Shown here in pieces: positions 33,756 through 43,635 of a DNA stretch of 64,000 nucleotides. Position 1 is the stretch's first letter. The number at the start of each line of letters is the position of its first letter. Source of the stretch: Heliocidaris erythrogramma (lineage: Eukaryota > Echinodermata > Echinoidea > Camarodonta > Echinometridae). The position numbers were made by a program, and so were the translations under genes. The notes under the pieces are model-generated. The model ran no database searches. It saw nothing but the letters and a program-made list of their open reading frames with translations, and was not told where the DNA came from. Location of the stretch: assembly GCA_025617745.1 (NCBI GenBank), contig CM046854.1, forward strand, positions 59,973,606 through 60,037,605. Reading direction: 5' to 3'.

Positions 33756-33955
33756 ATGTTACATTGTATTCCATTTGAATTATTCACATGTACATGTATG
33801 CTAAACCTGCATAAAATTGTCTTGTAATATATATTATAAACGTTTTTGTTCAGTTCTTGCCTAATAAATCATTCAGGAAAAATAAAGGAAATCTGTAGCA
33901 ACATTGGTATTTATCTTTTGTTGAATCTACAGTAAAATGATCGTAAGCAGTTTTT

Positions 33956-34284
33956 CAGTAAAACAACTGGCAGCTATAATGCCAGACAAAAGACGTAATT
34001 TGGCCATATTTACAGTGCTTTTACCGTTATTGAATTTACAAAAAAATAGCAGGAAAAACTGTATACCATATTTACAAGAAACTGTATTTTAATTTTACAG
34101 GATTCACTCATTACAAAAAACTGTATAACGTATTTTTCAACTGTATTTTAATTTACAGGATTCACTCAGTACAGGAAATTGTAATTTTGTATTACAGTAT
34201 TTATGCAATAAATTGAATTACAGAAATATATCTGTTATTTTAAGGCTTTTGTTTGGCATTATAGATGCCGGTCATTCCACCGTA
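33956..34284. mobile_element. about 330-bp TIR element
   Basis: GGCAGCTATAATGCCAGACA at the left and the inverse of GGCATCTATAATGCCAAACA at the right. The interior has several TGTATTTTAATTTACAGGAT repeats. An (AT)n run follows at 34296-34326. Confidence 0.65.
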
Positions 34285-34293
34285 AAATTTACG

Positions 34294-34329
<36 letters not shown>

Positions 34330-34330
<1 letters not shown>

Positions 34331-35290
34331 AATGATAAACGATTTGAAGGTTACCACGTTGATCAATAGTACACTTTGTCAAACACAAAAACTATTTCTC
34401 CTTTTCTTTGGGCAGGTATTCAGTAAACAATGTATATAGCTTCCTTTTTCAATTGGTAGTTTATGTGAACTTATGCGAAGTTTGCAGATGTTTTGTCTTA
34501 TGTTTGTATCGGTATTTCTTAAAAGATATTTTTCTTCTTCGATGGAAGTTTTGAATAATCGATATGTCCGCAATTTGTTACCCTCTCCATTGGTTTTATC
34601 ATGGAAAAGGTCAAGTTTTATACATGTATTGTATATATGATTTTCTTAAGAGAGTGAAATTTTGAAATGAAATTTAAAAAGTTATTTCACATGGCTGATT
34701 GAAAATGGCTGATTAAAAAAAATCTGCTGATATTTGTCAACAAAGCAAAAGCAATTCTTTACCACAATATTAGGGATATCTTCAAATGACTCAAAAGAAT
34801 CATTTTTCAAAGTCGCATTGATAAAAAAAAATAAAATAACGTTTTAATGTATTTTCCAATTCCTTCTCCTTTTTCTCTCTTCCTCTGTATCCCCTCTTCC
34901 TACAAATATGAAATCAAACAAACTAAGTATCTAATATGAATGGTATTTTGAGGGACGTTACAAAACTTCAAGCTCCATTCAAGTTAAAATTAACTTTATC
35001 CCCCAGAAGGATGTGGTTGACTCAAATGTACGGGACATGTATAGTAAAATGCACCGACAGAGATTAAATCTGCAAATGCCGAATGGCTATGTAGAAAAAA
35101 AGGAAGACGTTTAATGACATTAACCATATATATTTAAATAGAGATTGGCAAATTTAAGTTAAATCATATAAATGCATACCAAATAACAATCTAACCAGTG
35201 GACATGATGTGTGGTAGTGCATAGCAGGTAGTAAAGGAAGAGAAGTAAGATAGTAGTAGGGGCTGGTAAACGAAGGTCCACCAATAGTTT
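34330..35290. other. spacer downstream of the fucosyltransferase
   Basis: AT-rich sequence without a recognised repeat or gene. It probably contains the 3' UTR of the gene that ends at 35297, but I see no decisive polyadenylation site. Confidence 0.5.
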
Positions 35291-35296
35291 TGGTTT

Positions 35297-36517
35297 TTAG
35301 AAATCGTGAGGGAATCTGGACGCGTTATAGGCACATTGCTTTGGCCACAAATTATATATCGTTGAATTAGCCCCCTCTTTGCTAATGCCTCTGGGTAAAC
35401 CCTGTTCATAAGACAAAAACTTTGCTAATATCTGGCAATGAAACGGCGGTTTTTTGCTCCTGTTTATTGAGCCATGTCGTTTCCACTTGAAGAATGAATT
35501 GTAAAGGGTATCATTTGAACCCACAAGATTGAGATAGTCAACAAGTTCTCTCATGGAGCGAAAGTCATGGAGATGGATGAAAGAATTCGGGGGAGCGACT
35601 CGCTCATAATCTTCCCTCGGCGGACCATAAACGATTGGCAAGAGGTCATGTTGTAGGGCATTTTCCCAAAACTTCTCAGTGATGTAATCTCTGCATTCGC
35701 TGTTCTCCACTGCCAAGTAGAATTTGTAGGTACGGAGGGTCTTCCAGCAACTGTCGGAACTTCGAATGCAACCTGGTTTACCACAATCTCCGTAGATATC
35801 CACTTGGATGTGCTCGGAAAGTTTCTTGACAAAGTCGAATCGTTTCCACGTAGTTCCTCTACAATTTGATGCCACCCAAGCCACCATATTAGGTCTTCCC
35901 TGAACCCAGTTTCGACGGTCATCCTGAGCTATTTCTGGCGTGGTTTTGTCGTAAGAACCGTACGGAGTGTAGAAAGTCGAAGATGGTCGATGTGTGACGG
36001 TGTAGTTGTATAAGTGCTGAAACTTCCTTTGCGGAAATGCACTAGCCTCCTGGCTGTAAAAAACCCAGGCTTGATGGGGAGGGCGTCTCTTCTGCATTTC
36101 AACCCAGTCCCACTGTGATCGAAGAATATCATGAAGCACAACATGGCTCTCCCGCATTGTCTCAAAGCTATTATCTACAACGAAACGCAACCCGCAATCT
36201 AATCCTGGGCATTCCTCGACGCGTTCCGGCGCTTGGAGCCTATTACTACCTACCCATTGCTGGATCTGACGGTAACACGGCGGCTTGGCCTCCGATGGCT
36301 CCATTTGCGGTTCTTGGGCTTTATTTTTCAGTTCAGAACCGGAACTCTTAGACACGGGTGTCGTAGGCCCAACAGCTGCTTGGTTATTAAACATGGTAAG
36401 TTTCCCTATACGGATGCCCGGCGCCTTCACCGAGTCGTTGTGGCTATAGCTATATGCGGAGAATAGTGCAATGAACACGCATGTCACCATTATCAAAATC
36501 AGCCGTTGTCGCTTCAT
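35297..36517 (-). CDS. alpha-1,3-fucosyltransferase (GT10), intact, single exon
   Basis: Transfers fucose from GDP-fucose to N-acetylglucosamine-type acceptors in the Golgi. I chose the ATG at 36517, giving 406 aa; the frame stays open 7 codons upstream without another ATG. Residues 5-25 (RLILIMVTCVFIALFSAYSY) form the signal anchor of a type II protein, followed by a polar stem to about residue 75. PERVEECPGLDCG lies at about 97-109. The family motif FYLAVENSECRDYITEKFWE is at 266-285, with PIVYGP and APPNSFIHLHDF after it. Five N-glycosylation sequons are visible (about 171, 335, 352, 384, 398). Length and motif order fit the family. The pseudogene at 1-1003 is its duplicate. Exact linkage specificity cannot be told from sequence. 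Confidence 0.92.
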   Translation of the reverse strand: MKRQRLILIMVTCVFIALFSAYSYSHNDSVKAPGIRIGKLTMFNNQAAVGPTTPVSKSSGSELKNKAQEPQMEPSEAKPPCYRQIQQWVGSNRLQAPERVEECPGLDCGLRFVVDNSFETMRESHVVLHDILRSQWDWVEMQKRRPPHQAWVFYSQEASAFPQRKFQHLYNYTVTHRPSSTFYTPYGSYDKTTPEIAQDDRRNWVQGRPNMVAWVASNCRGTTWKRFDFVKKLSEHIQVDIYGDCGKPGCIRSSDSCWKTLRTYKFYLAVENSECRDYITEKFWENALQHDLLPIVYGPPREDYERVAPPNSFIHLHDFRSMRELVDYLNLVGSNDTLYNSFFKWKRHGSINRSKKPPFHCQILAKFLSYEQGLPRGISKEGANSTIYNLWPKQCAYNASRFPHDF

Positions 36518-36925
36518 CTTTTCGTCGTTTTGATACAACCTAGACTATAAAACAGTAAGTTAATTTGAATGCAACAACATTCAACAGATTGCCGTAGAGT
36601 TCAGTAGAGCTCAATTATTACGTCACATTTTGTTCCTCTCACTGATTTAGTTTTAGGCAGCGGATTAAAGCAATTTTAAGTTCAGCAGGACATGATGAAA
36701 AAAAATGTGTATACTCCGAACTCGAACAGTTCTAGCAAACACAGTTCCAAATCCACCACAAAGGTAATGTAACTCACATACGAGTTGTTGCACCTATGAT
36801 GATGATTTAGCCTATAATAGTTATATAGCTAGACGCCAAAATATGGTTATATCACAGCCTCAAACCCTTGATAAGCCTATAGAGCTCTCATTGTTCCGTA
36901 CATCGGGTTACAGCAATGCATTGTG
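35531..36925. repeat. segmental duplication, partner of 1-1450
   Basis: Carries the intact fucosyltransferase and about 400 bp of 5' flank. See 1-1450 for extent. Confidence 0.8.
36618..36625 (-). promoter_or_regulatory. CRE-like TTACGTCA upstream of the fucosyltransferase
   Basis: TTACGTCA lies about 100 bp upstream of the ATG and is kept at 1125-1132 in the duplicated copy inside an identical TCAATTATTACGTCACATT context. It may bind CREB/ATF-type factors. No TATA box is clear. Confidence 0.35.
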
Positions 36926-37089
36926 CAAGCCGTTGTCTTGCCTCATAGACTGTGGGATGACCACGGAAATTCTCACTTTTCGTGGTCCACGATTTCGCCC
37001 CACTTATTTTTAGAGCCAGGATTTCATTTTAGGGGGCGGTTGTGGGGCACGCGAAGAGTGCGAAATTGGTGAGGAGCACGCAAAGGGTG

Positions 37090-37230
37090 CTCCCCAGGGG
37101 CGATATTTTTTTCGGAGGATGGGAAAGTCACTAGAGGAAAATCGACGCTCCTGATTGGCTCAAAAACTCTTGAGGTGTGATTCAGTACAGTGAGTCGAGT
37201 CAAGCACATGCACAGTTTACAGTACAGCTG
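37090..37230 (+). repeat. left arm of a 3-kb spaced inverted repeat
   Basis: Contains CGGAGGATGGGAAAGTCACT, AGAGGAAAATCGACGCTCCT and GATTCAGTACAGTGAGTCGA. It is the inverse of 40240-40385. The enclosed 3 kb is a mosaic of other repeats. Confidence 0.8.
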
Positions 37231-37479
37231 GAAGTACATGTTATTGTATATCGCCTCAAATGTATTACTCATTCCCTAATTATGGCAGACTAAACCGATC
37301 TGTAGATATCATTCGGGGGAGGGGAGGTGTAGGATATCGCGTCACTTAGTAATATCGGTTGCCACGGTGTAAAGAAGGACCCCCTCCATCCCCCACAACC
37401 AAATCAACCAATATTTCCTTCGAAAATATTTCCACTATGATATGGATACGTATAGGATTACTCCTGTCTCCCCTCGCGC

Positions 37480-38065
37480 TGGGAGTAGGGTAGTAGGGAA
37501 AAGTCAATCCGTCGGTCCTCCCAAGTTCCATATATAAGGGGGCCATAATCCCCCTGAAAAGAAAATGACAATAAATTCTTTTTTCCCCCCTCATTTTTGC
37601 ATCCTTTACAAGGGACGTACCGCTAATTATGCACGTTATGTTTTCACGAATAACACGTGTGTTGATGCGCCGTATACATTGAAGCCATACATGTACTGCG
37701 TGTACTATGTTTGCGCCGTAGTATTGAACGTGTATACACACTACAGCATGTTGAGCTATGCCTATGTGGGGCACACGTCGCGCTGTTCTTGGCAATACAC
37801 CAATTGAGGTTTCTCACCTTCACAGGTAAAGGGTATGGGTTGGGCATGAAGCTGGGGGTGACGGGATGCCAATGGAATGGGGGGGGGGGGGAGGGGCAGG
37901 GGGAGAGGGGGTAGTAGTAGGGAAAAGTCAATCCGTCGGTCCTCCCAAGATTCATATAAGGGGGCTATAATCCCCCTAAAAATAAAATGACAATAAATAA
38001 AAAATTTTCTCATTTTTGCATCTTTTACAGGGGACGTACAGCTAATTATGCATGTTATGTTTTCA
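37480..38065 (+). repeat. direct duplication of about 170 bp, 430 bp apart
   Basis: 37487-37650 and 37915-38065 share GGGAAAAGTCAATCCGTCGG, ATAATCCCCCT, ATGACAATAAAT and GGGACGTAC.GCTAATTATGC. The spacer ends in a GGGGGAGGGG run. No gene seen in either copy. Confidence 0.85.
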
Positions 38066-38630
38066 TGGCCTTAATTTCTCTGAGTATTAAACCACAGAAG
38101 CATGGCAAGATCAAATCGCTCCCTCTAGCTCTATGCATGGATATACATGTACTACATAATTATATCCGTATCATTTAGACTTCATCAAGATGAAAATGTA
38201 TTTTTTTCAGAACTCATGCAAGATTTGGATAAATAACACATACTCATATGTTGTAAATACTTCTTGGTAAAAAATATGACACTTTTCCCCGACTTTTTTA
38301 ATTCACTTGATTATGGTGACAAATATACGGTACGGTGATTAATCATAAACACAGCTAGCGCCCGTGAATGTCCACGGGCTGCTTCTGCTAGTATAGATAC
38401 ACACGGAGCATGCATCCAGTCATGTATGATTAACAACCAGAAGTGACTGGGAGGTCATAAAAGTCAATCTGCATCAAGATTTTCAAAACAAAAGGCTATG
38501 GTGTCAAAATATCTGGCATTTTGTTCTTGTCCCAGAAGTTATTTATAAACAAGTCATGTGCACTGGCGGGGAGATCGAATGATTTTTTTCCCCCCCATAG
38601 AAGAACGGGGAGGGTAAAATGTTTCCTAGA
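38066..38630. other. no gene seen
   Basis: AT-rich spacer without repeats that I recognise. Confidence 0.5.
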
Positions 38631-38631
38631 C

Positions 38632-39540
38632 TCCCTGCTGGACCGCTCCAAGTTAGACCGCTCTAGAGGAACGGTTCTTGAAGAACGCTTTGTTTGCTTT
38701 CACACTCCGCGCAATTTTTATATCTCAAATCGCTCAACGAATCAAAGTGGTCTTGTTGCTATGACAGCTCAGGTAAGCGGGCAAATTTTTTCGCGCGGAA
38801 ATCAAACCGTATACTGCCTGCCTGATGCATTTATCTCTATATCTTTCCAAGGCTTCTTTCTTTCTTTGTTTTTATCATCCTATCGTCTTTTCTTTCTTTA
38901 GATTTCTTATTTTTTTCTTTGTTTTTATCATTCTATCGTTTTATCTTCAATCTTTCCCTGTTTTCCTTTGTTTTTCTTTGTTTTTATCATTCTGTCATTT
39001 TCTCTTTCTATCTTTCTTTGTTTTCTTTTGTCTTTTTTAATTTTTATTCATTCTATCATTTTCCCTTGCTATCTGTTCTTTCTATTCATCATTCTATCAT
39101 TTCCTCTTTCTGTCCCTCCTTATGTTTTCCTTTTATCGTCTTCTCTTTCTTTAAATTTCTTATGTTTTTCTTGTTTTTATTCATTCTATTATTTTTCCTT
39201 TCTATTGTTCTTTCTTTTATCATTCTATCATTTCCTCTTCCATCTTTCCTTGTGTTTTCTTTCTATAGGACAATCAAGGAAAATCACAGGAGATTTCCCC
39301 GCGCAACACACACTCACTTCCGGTTGAAGTACGCTTTATTTAGGATCGCTTTGCTTTCACACTGCCACGTTGGAGCGGTCTAACTAAGAACCGTTCCTCA
39401 AGACCACCTCGCGAGGTGGTCTTCTGGAGCGCTCCAGAAGAACGCTTCCTGGACCACTTGAGCATTCACACTCACCTGGGAACCGCTCCAGAGGAACCGT
39501 TCTTAGAGCGCTCTAACGAAGTGAGTGTGAAAGGGCTCCT
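38632..39540 (+). repeat. GGAACGGTTC/GGAGCGCTCC repeat family and T-rich tract
   Basis: 38632-38860 is the inverse of the repeats at 24441-24880. 38870-39265 is a degenerate TTTTTATCATTCTATCATTT tract. 39330-39540 holds several self-complementary pieces (GGAACCGTTC, GACCACCTCGCGAGGTGGTC, GGAGCGCTCC) and TTTCACACT ends, suggesting overlapping TIR elements with CTTTCACAC-type termini. Confidence 0.7.
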
Positions 39541-40239
39541 AGAGAGAAAGAGAGTGGGCGAGGGAGAGAGAGAGGCAGAGAGAACGAGGGAAGATTTGAT
39601 GAAGACAGACTAAGGCATAGTGGGAAGTGGAAAGTGAGATCGAGAAGCCAGATGTGAAGGAAAGATGAGAGAAAGAGAGAGAGGGGAGGGGGTAGTATCA
39701 TTAAGAACGACCATAATCATGTGGATATTAAGGGATTGAAATTAAGGCAAGCAAAGGGATGGGGGCCCAGGAGAGCAGATGAAGATATACTCAAAAAGAG
39801 ATCATTCCACAAGAGAAATAATGTAGAATTTCAGATATATTTTAAAAGAAGAAGGGGATAAGATAAAGATAAGAAATGACTGATCTTTTGATGGGAAAAT
39901 TAAACCATCAATTTTATTCTTTTCATTATTTGGGAATGTTACCATGGACAAGTCTCATTTCCAAATAGCAGTGATGTCAGACTTGGCTACCATTTGCAAT
40001 TTATGATGGCAAAGTCCTCACTCACTTGTTTCTTCTGATGATACTATCATTCCAACTCCCGCCCTTCGATCAGGCTGAAACACACTCGATTTTCATGACA
40101 TAATCTGCAGACTCAAATACATGTACTACATAGGTAGTGTACATACACACAGCAGCCACGTGGTCAACAGCAACACGCTTAACTATACCACTGCGTGAGA
40201 GTAGTGCGGTAATTATTAAACAAAGCGACTAAATAACTG
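39541..40239. other. purine-rich and unique spacer
   Basis: 39541-39700 is GA-rich. The rest shows no gene. Confidence 0.55.
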
Positions 40240-40385
40240 CACTGTGTGTAGCTGTAATGTATACTGTGCATGTGCTTGACTAGACTCACTGAATCACACC
40301 TATCCCAAGAGTTTTTTTAGCCAATCAGGAGCCTCGATTTTCCTCTAGTGACTTTCCCATCCTCCGAAAAAAAAAATATCGCCTC
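40240..40385 (-). repeat. right arm of the spaced inverted repeat
   Basis: Inverse of 37090-37230: ATACTGTGCATGTGCTTGAC, AGCCAATCAGGAGC and TAGTGACTTTCCCATCCTCC. Confidence 0.8.
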
Positions 40386-40390
40386 CAAGG

Positions 40391-40740
40391 ATGGGTGCAG
40401 GGAGGGGAGTTTCCCCCCTCCCGCGCGAAGCTCTTACGTTTTACAGCAAATTTGAGAGATCGATAACGGCTTGTAGCAAACAATTTTTTGAGGCGGAAAG
40501 TTAGTTCGACGCCGTGGCTGCTTTTCAGTTATTTGGACGCAATATTGCACTGTATGTAACAGGGGTGGGTGCAGGGAGGGGGAGTTTCCCCCCTCCCGCG
40601 CGAAGCGCGAAAGTTCTTACGTTTTACAGCAAATTTGAGAGATCGATAACGGCTCGTAGCAAACAATTTTTTTAGGCGGAAAGTTATAGTTCGACGCCTG
40701 GAATGTTTTTCAATTTTTTGGACGCAACATGTCACATGCG
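40391..40740 (+). repeat. tandem duplication of about 172 bp
   Basis: Two units start GGTGCAGGGAGG (about 40396 and 40568) and share TTTCCCCCCTCCCGCGCGAAG, AGAGATCGATAACGGCT and AGTTCGACGCC. The copies differ by short indels. Confidence 0.85.
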
Positions 40741-40752
40741 AGGGAGCGAAGC

Positions 40753-41367
40753 CAGTGGCGTATTTAGGGATTATGGCACCAGGGCAAACAAGTTATGCGC
40801 CCCCCCCCCCCCCGAGTGCCCAAACTTATCTATTATTGTACAAGCGAGGGAGCAAAGGGACCGAGGGGCAAATTTTTCAATTTTTAACCCTAAAAACGCA
40901 TTTTCTTGTGCATTTTGACCACCGCAGTTGAGCAGTAGAGAAGCTCGAATTGTATACATTGATAAACGGTTTTCTAGTCACTCACTTCTACAATCGGGAG
41001 CAGAACTAACGAAAACCCCATAGGCTTGAGAAAGAGTCGAGAAATTCAGCAAGGCGACCTGAAGTTGAGATTTCTTTCAAAAGTTGAACCTTTGCAAATG
41101 CTGTTTTATACACCTTATCTTATATGGGGGCGCAATATTGAGCAGGAGTCATATGAAAAATTTTCGGAAAATTTTCGCATTTCAAACCTTCAAAAACTAC
41201 ATTTCTAGTGCATTATTTTACCCTGCGGATTTGGGGGCGCGTGATCCGTAAAGATTATGATTTTTCTTCATTTCCCCATATTTTTTTTAAATCTCCTTTG
41301 CGTTTTTTGCACCCCCTCCAAGTGCTGCCCGGGGCACGTGCCTCCCTGCCCCCTAGATACACCACTG
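40753..41367. mobile_element. second, shorter copy of the inner hAT-like element
   Basis: Ends CAGTGGCGTATTTAGGG and CCCTAGATACACCACTG. It lacks the long GGGGCAC tandem repeat of the copy at 21249-23104. DNA on both sides (GCGAGGGAGCGAAGC before; GAGACCGAGCGGGGG after, through about 41811) also matches the flanks of the other copy, so both descend from one insertion into an older repeat. Confidence 0.75.
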
Positions 41368-41811
41368 AGAGAAGAGACCGAGCGGGGGTGGGAGGGGTAT
41401 CCCCCTCCTACATCAGGGAAGTTTTCAAAAATCTGCCTATAAAACTTGCATTTTAGATCATCCCAAAATTAATGAAAAGAAGGAATGCACGGATCTACGC
41501 CAATGAACGGAACCCCTTAATTGAGAATAACAATGCGAGCGAACGAATTTTCTTCGATATTTTCACATTGAAATTATGGCATTTCTTATTTCCTTACTTC
41601 TAGTCATTAAAAATTGTGATGGTATTTCAAAATCAAAGATCATTAGGATGGATAATTATTAGTTTTAAGTTAATGTATATCATAATTCTTAGTTATTTTA
41701 TCCAAAAATATTGGGGGGGGGGGGGGTGATAATACAGGCCATCCCCCACCTCAATATTTTTGTTAAAAAATATAATTATACCCCCATCCTTCCGGGATCG
41801 ACACCCATGGC
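41368..41811 (+). repeat. host repeat flank shared with 23105-23527
   Basis: Shares AAAAGAAGGAATGCA, GGATCTACGCCAATG, GAGAATAACAATGCGAGCGA and the end GATCGACACCCATG with 23105-23527. It is the right end of the outer hAT-like family. Confidence 0.75.
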
Positions 41812-41918
41812 AACAGGAGTAGGTGCTGGGAGAGGAGAGTAATTTCCCCCCTCTGCGCGCGAAGCGCGAAAACTTGGTTGCTCGTCAGAGAATTTTTAAA
41901 TGGAAAATGTGTGTTAAT

Positions 41919-42120
41919 TTTTGCTTGAAAACAGTCATCAAGATTGTAATCTAAGAAAATCAAAGTCAGTGTCTAGATGAATAGATTTTGTAAGAATGAT
42001 TTCCTGTAAAATTTTGTTTCAAATGAATTACGTCTCAATATTGTCTTTAACATCTATTTATCCAGACACTGACTTTAGTTTTCATTGGTTATAATCTTGA
42101 TGACTGTTTTCAAGCAAAAT
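41919..42120. repeat. inverted repeat, arms of about 68 bp
   Basis: TTTGCTTGAAAACAGTCATC at the left and GATGACTGTTTTCAAGCAAA at the right, with a spacer of about 65 bp. MITE-like, but no target duplication was identified. Confidence 0.75.
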
Positions 42121-42639
42121 CGCCATCAAGGGCAATTTTATGGTGTCCAATAGACCGCTTCGGTAATGTATACAAATGTTGTTCTTGACAACCTGAAAGC
42201 TGCCGGACATAGCAACAAATAATGTATGCAAACTGGATTCCAAGTATTGAGGCTTATTTATAAAAAGCAGGTTAATGGAATAGCTCGTCACTAGGTGCTC
42301 AGAGAATAGGTGCATAAATTTGTATACATTACAGAAGCTGTCTATTCTATCCCCCCCCCCCCCCATTGGGTACGCCTATTAATTTCTTGAAAATATGTGT
42401 TTCTATATATGAACTTATCTACATCTCAATATTGTCTCTAACATCACTTCATCCAAACACTAACTTTGATTTGCATTGATATAACCTTAATTATGAAATG
42501 TTTTTCAACAACTTCGTGCATCGGTGCCTGATAGAGCCTTGGAGTTTGAGCTCAAGAAACGTGTGCTTATAATCTCATAATATGTGTTAGCACGATATCG
42601 TGCCTTGTAGCTGAATAAACTTTATAGCAGGGTATCAAA

Positions 42640-43011
42640 GAGGGGTCCCCCTAGGACAACCGCCCTCTAGAAATTATGCTAAAGGCCATATTAATTTTGG
42701 CGAGCGAGCATAGCAAACGAGCAAAATATTGTTCAACGTGATGTTAAGTCCAATTTGGGATACTGTTCCTATTATTGTCCTGGGGGTAGTGGTCTGTGGG
42801 GGTAGTTGTCCTCGAGGGTAGTTGCTCTATGGGGTAGTGGGGGGGTAGTGGGGGGGGGGGGGGGGGGGGGGGTTTAATCAACCTAGAGGGTCATTGTCCC
42901 GGGGGTAGTCGTCCTAGATGGTGGTTGCCCTATGGGGTAGTTGTCCTAGGGGTAGTTTTCCTAGAGGGTGGTTATCCGGGGTGGTTGTCCAGGGGGTAGG
43001 TGTCCTAGAAC
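42640..43011. mobile_element. internally deleted TU-like element
   Basis: A short left stub (CCCCCTAGGACAACCGCCCT), a core (42680-42765) that is the inverse of 4255-4345, then a right-end minisatellite (42775-43011) ending GGTTATCCGGGGTGGTTGTC, CAGGGGGTAGGTGTCCTAGA. A 23-G run lies at 42850-42872. It has the same terminal order as 6170-6217, which defines the family end. Confidence 0.75.
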
Positions 43012-43430
43012 ATTGAGCGCACAAAGATTTACCTATGCTGTAACTTTTTTTCCTCATAATCCCAATTCAATGAAACGTGGACACTGTTCAGAAAGATATT
43101 CCACATGTTTTAGAACAATGTTGATATATTTATGTTACTTTTATAGTTGCCTTGACAACTATTATTCATTGTTCATTTCCATTTTATTTTTGTAATTTTT
43201 CAAATAGATATTACTTTGAAAGTCTGATATTCAGAGTTAATGTGCATGATATAATAGCAAATTAGATATAATAACCCATTTTATAGGGTTATTATCAGTG
43301 TCTGTCGCAGTATTCATATTATATAAAAACGCACACCGATGTTAGATACTAGTGGGAGGATGGGGGGGGGGGGAGGGATAGAACGAAAATATCTGGGTAA
43401 ATAAATGATTTCTGGTCATTTTTTGCCTGT
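43012..43430. other. spacer, no gene
   Basis: AT-rich, with a G run near 43360-43372. Nothing supported. Confidence 0.55.
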
Positions 43431-43635
43431 TAATCCTGAGTGGCGCAGATATATTGCACATTCCCTCTCAAAATATACAGTATTTAACCCCGTATTTATT
43501 AGTACAATTTCTTTTTCATTCATGTCAACCCAAGCTCAATTTTATATTTTTAATGTTTTTTACTCTTGTTCTTTAAATGTATTGCTTTAATATAATTATG
43601 CTTACGAATATACCTAAATGCTACTGCTAATTATT
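43431..43635 (+). repeat. repeat R copy 1, left part (split by a LINE)
   Basis: Shares CAGTATTTAACCCCGTATTT, ATTCATGTCAACCCAAG and CTTTAAATGTATTGCT with 48180-48400 and 63390-63600. It breaks off at GCTAATTATT (43626-43635) and resumes at 47983. Confidence 0.85.

Noticed and set aside
35551..35922. Second open frame (about 123 codons) antiparallel-phase to the fucosyltransferase
   Set aside because: It overlaps the conserved catalytic region in another frame and has no motif of its own; its twin at 151-366 exists only because the DNA is duplicated.
36518..36538. Extending the fucosyltransferase 7 codons upstream
   Set aside because: The extension would start at TTG; the first ATG is at 36517, directly before the hydrophobic anchor, as expected in a eukaryote.
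38825..39383. Hydrophobic open frames that resemble membrane proteins
   Set aside because: They come from a TTTC/TTTTTATCATTC tract; the hydrophobicity is a by-product of T-rich codons.
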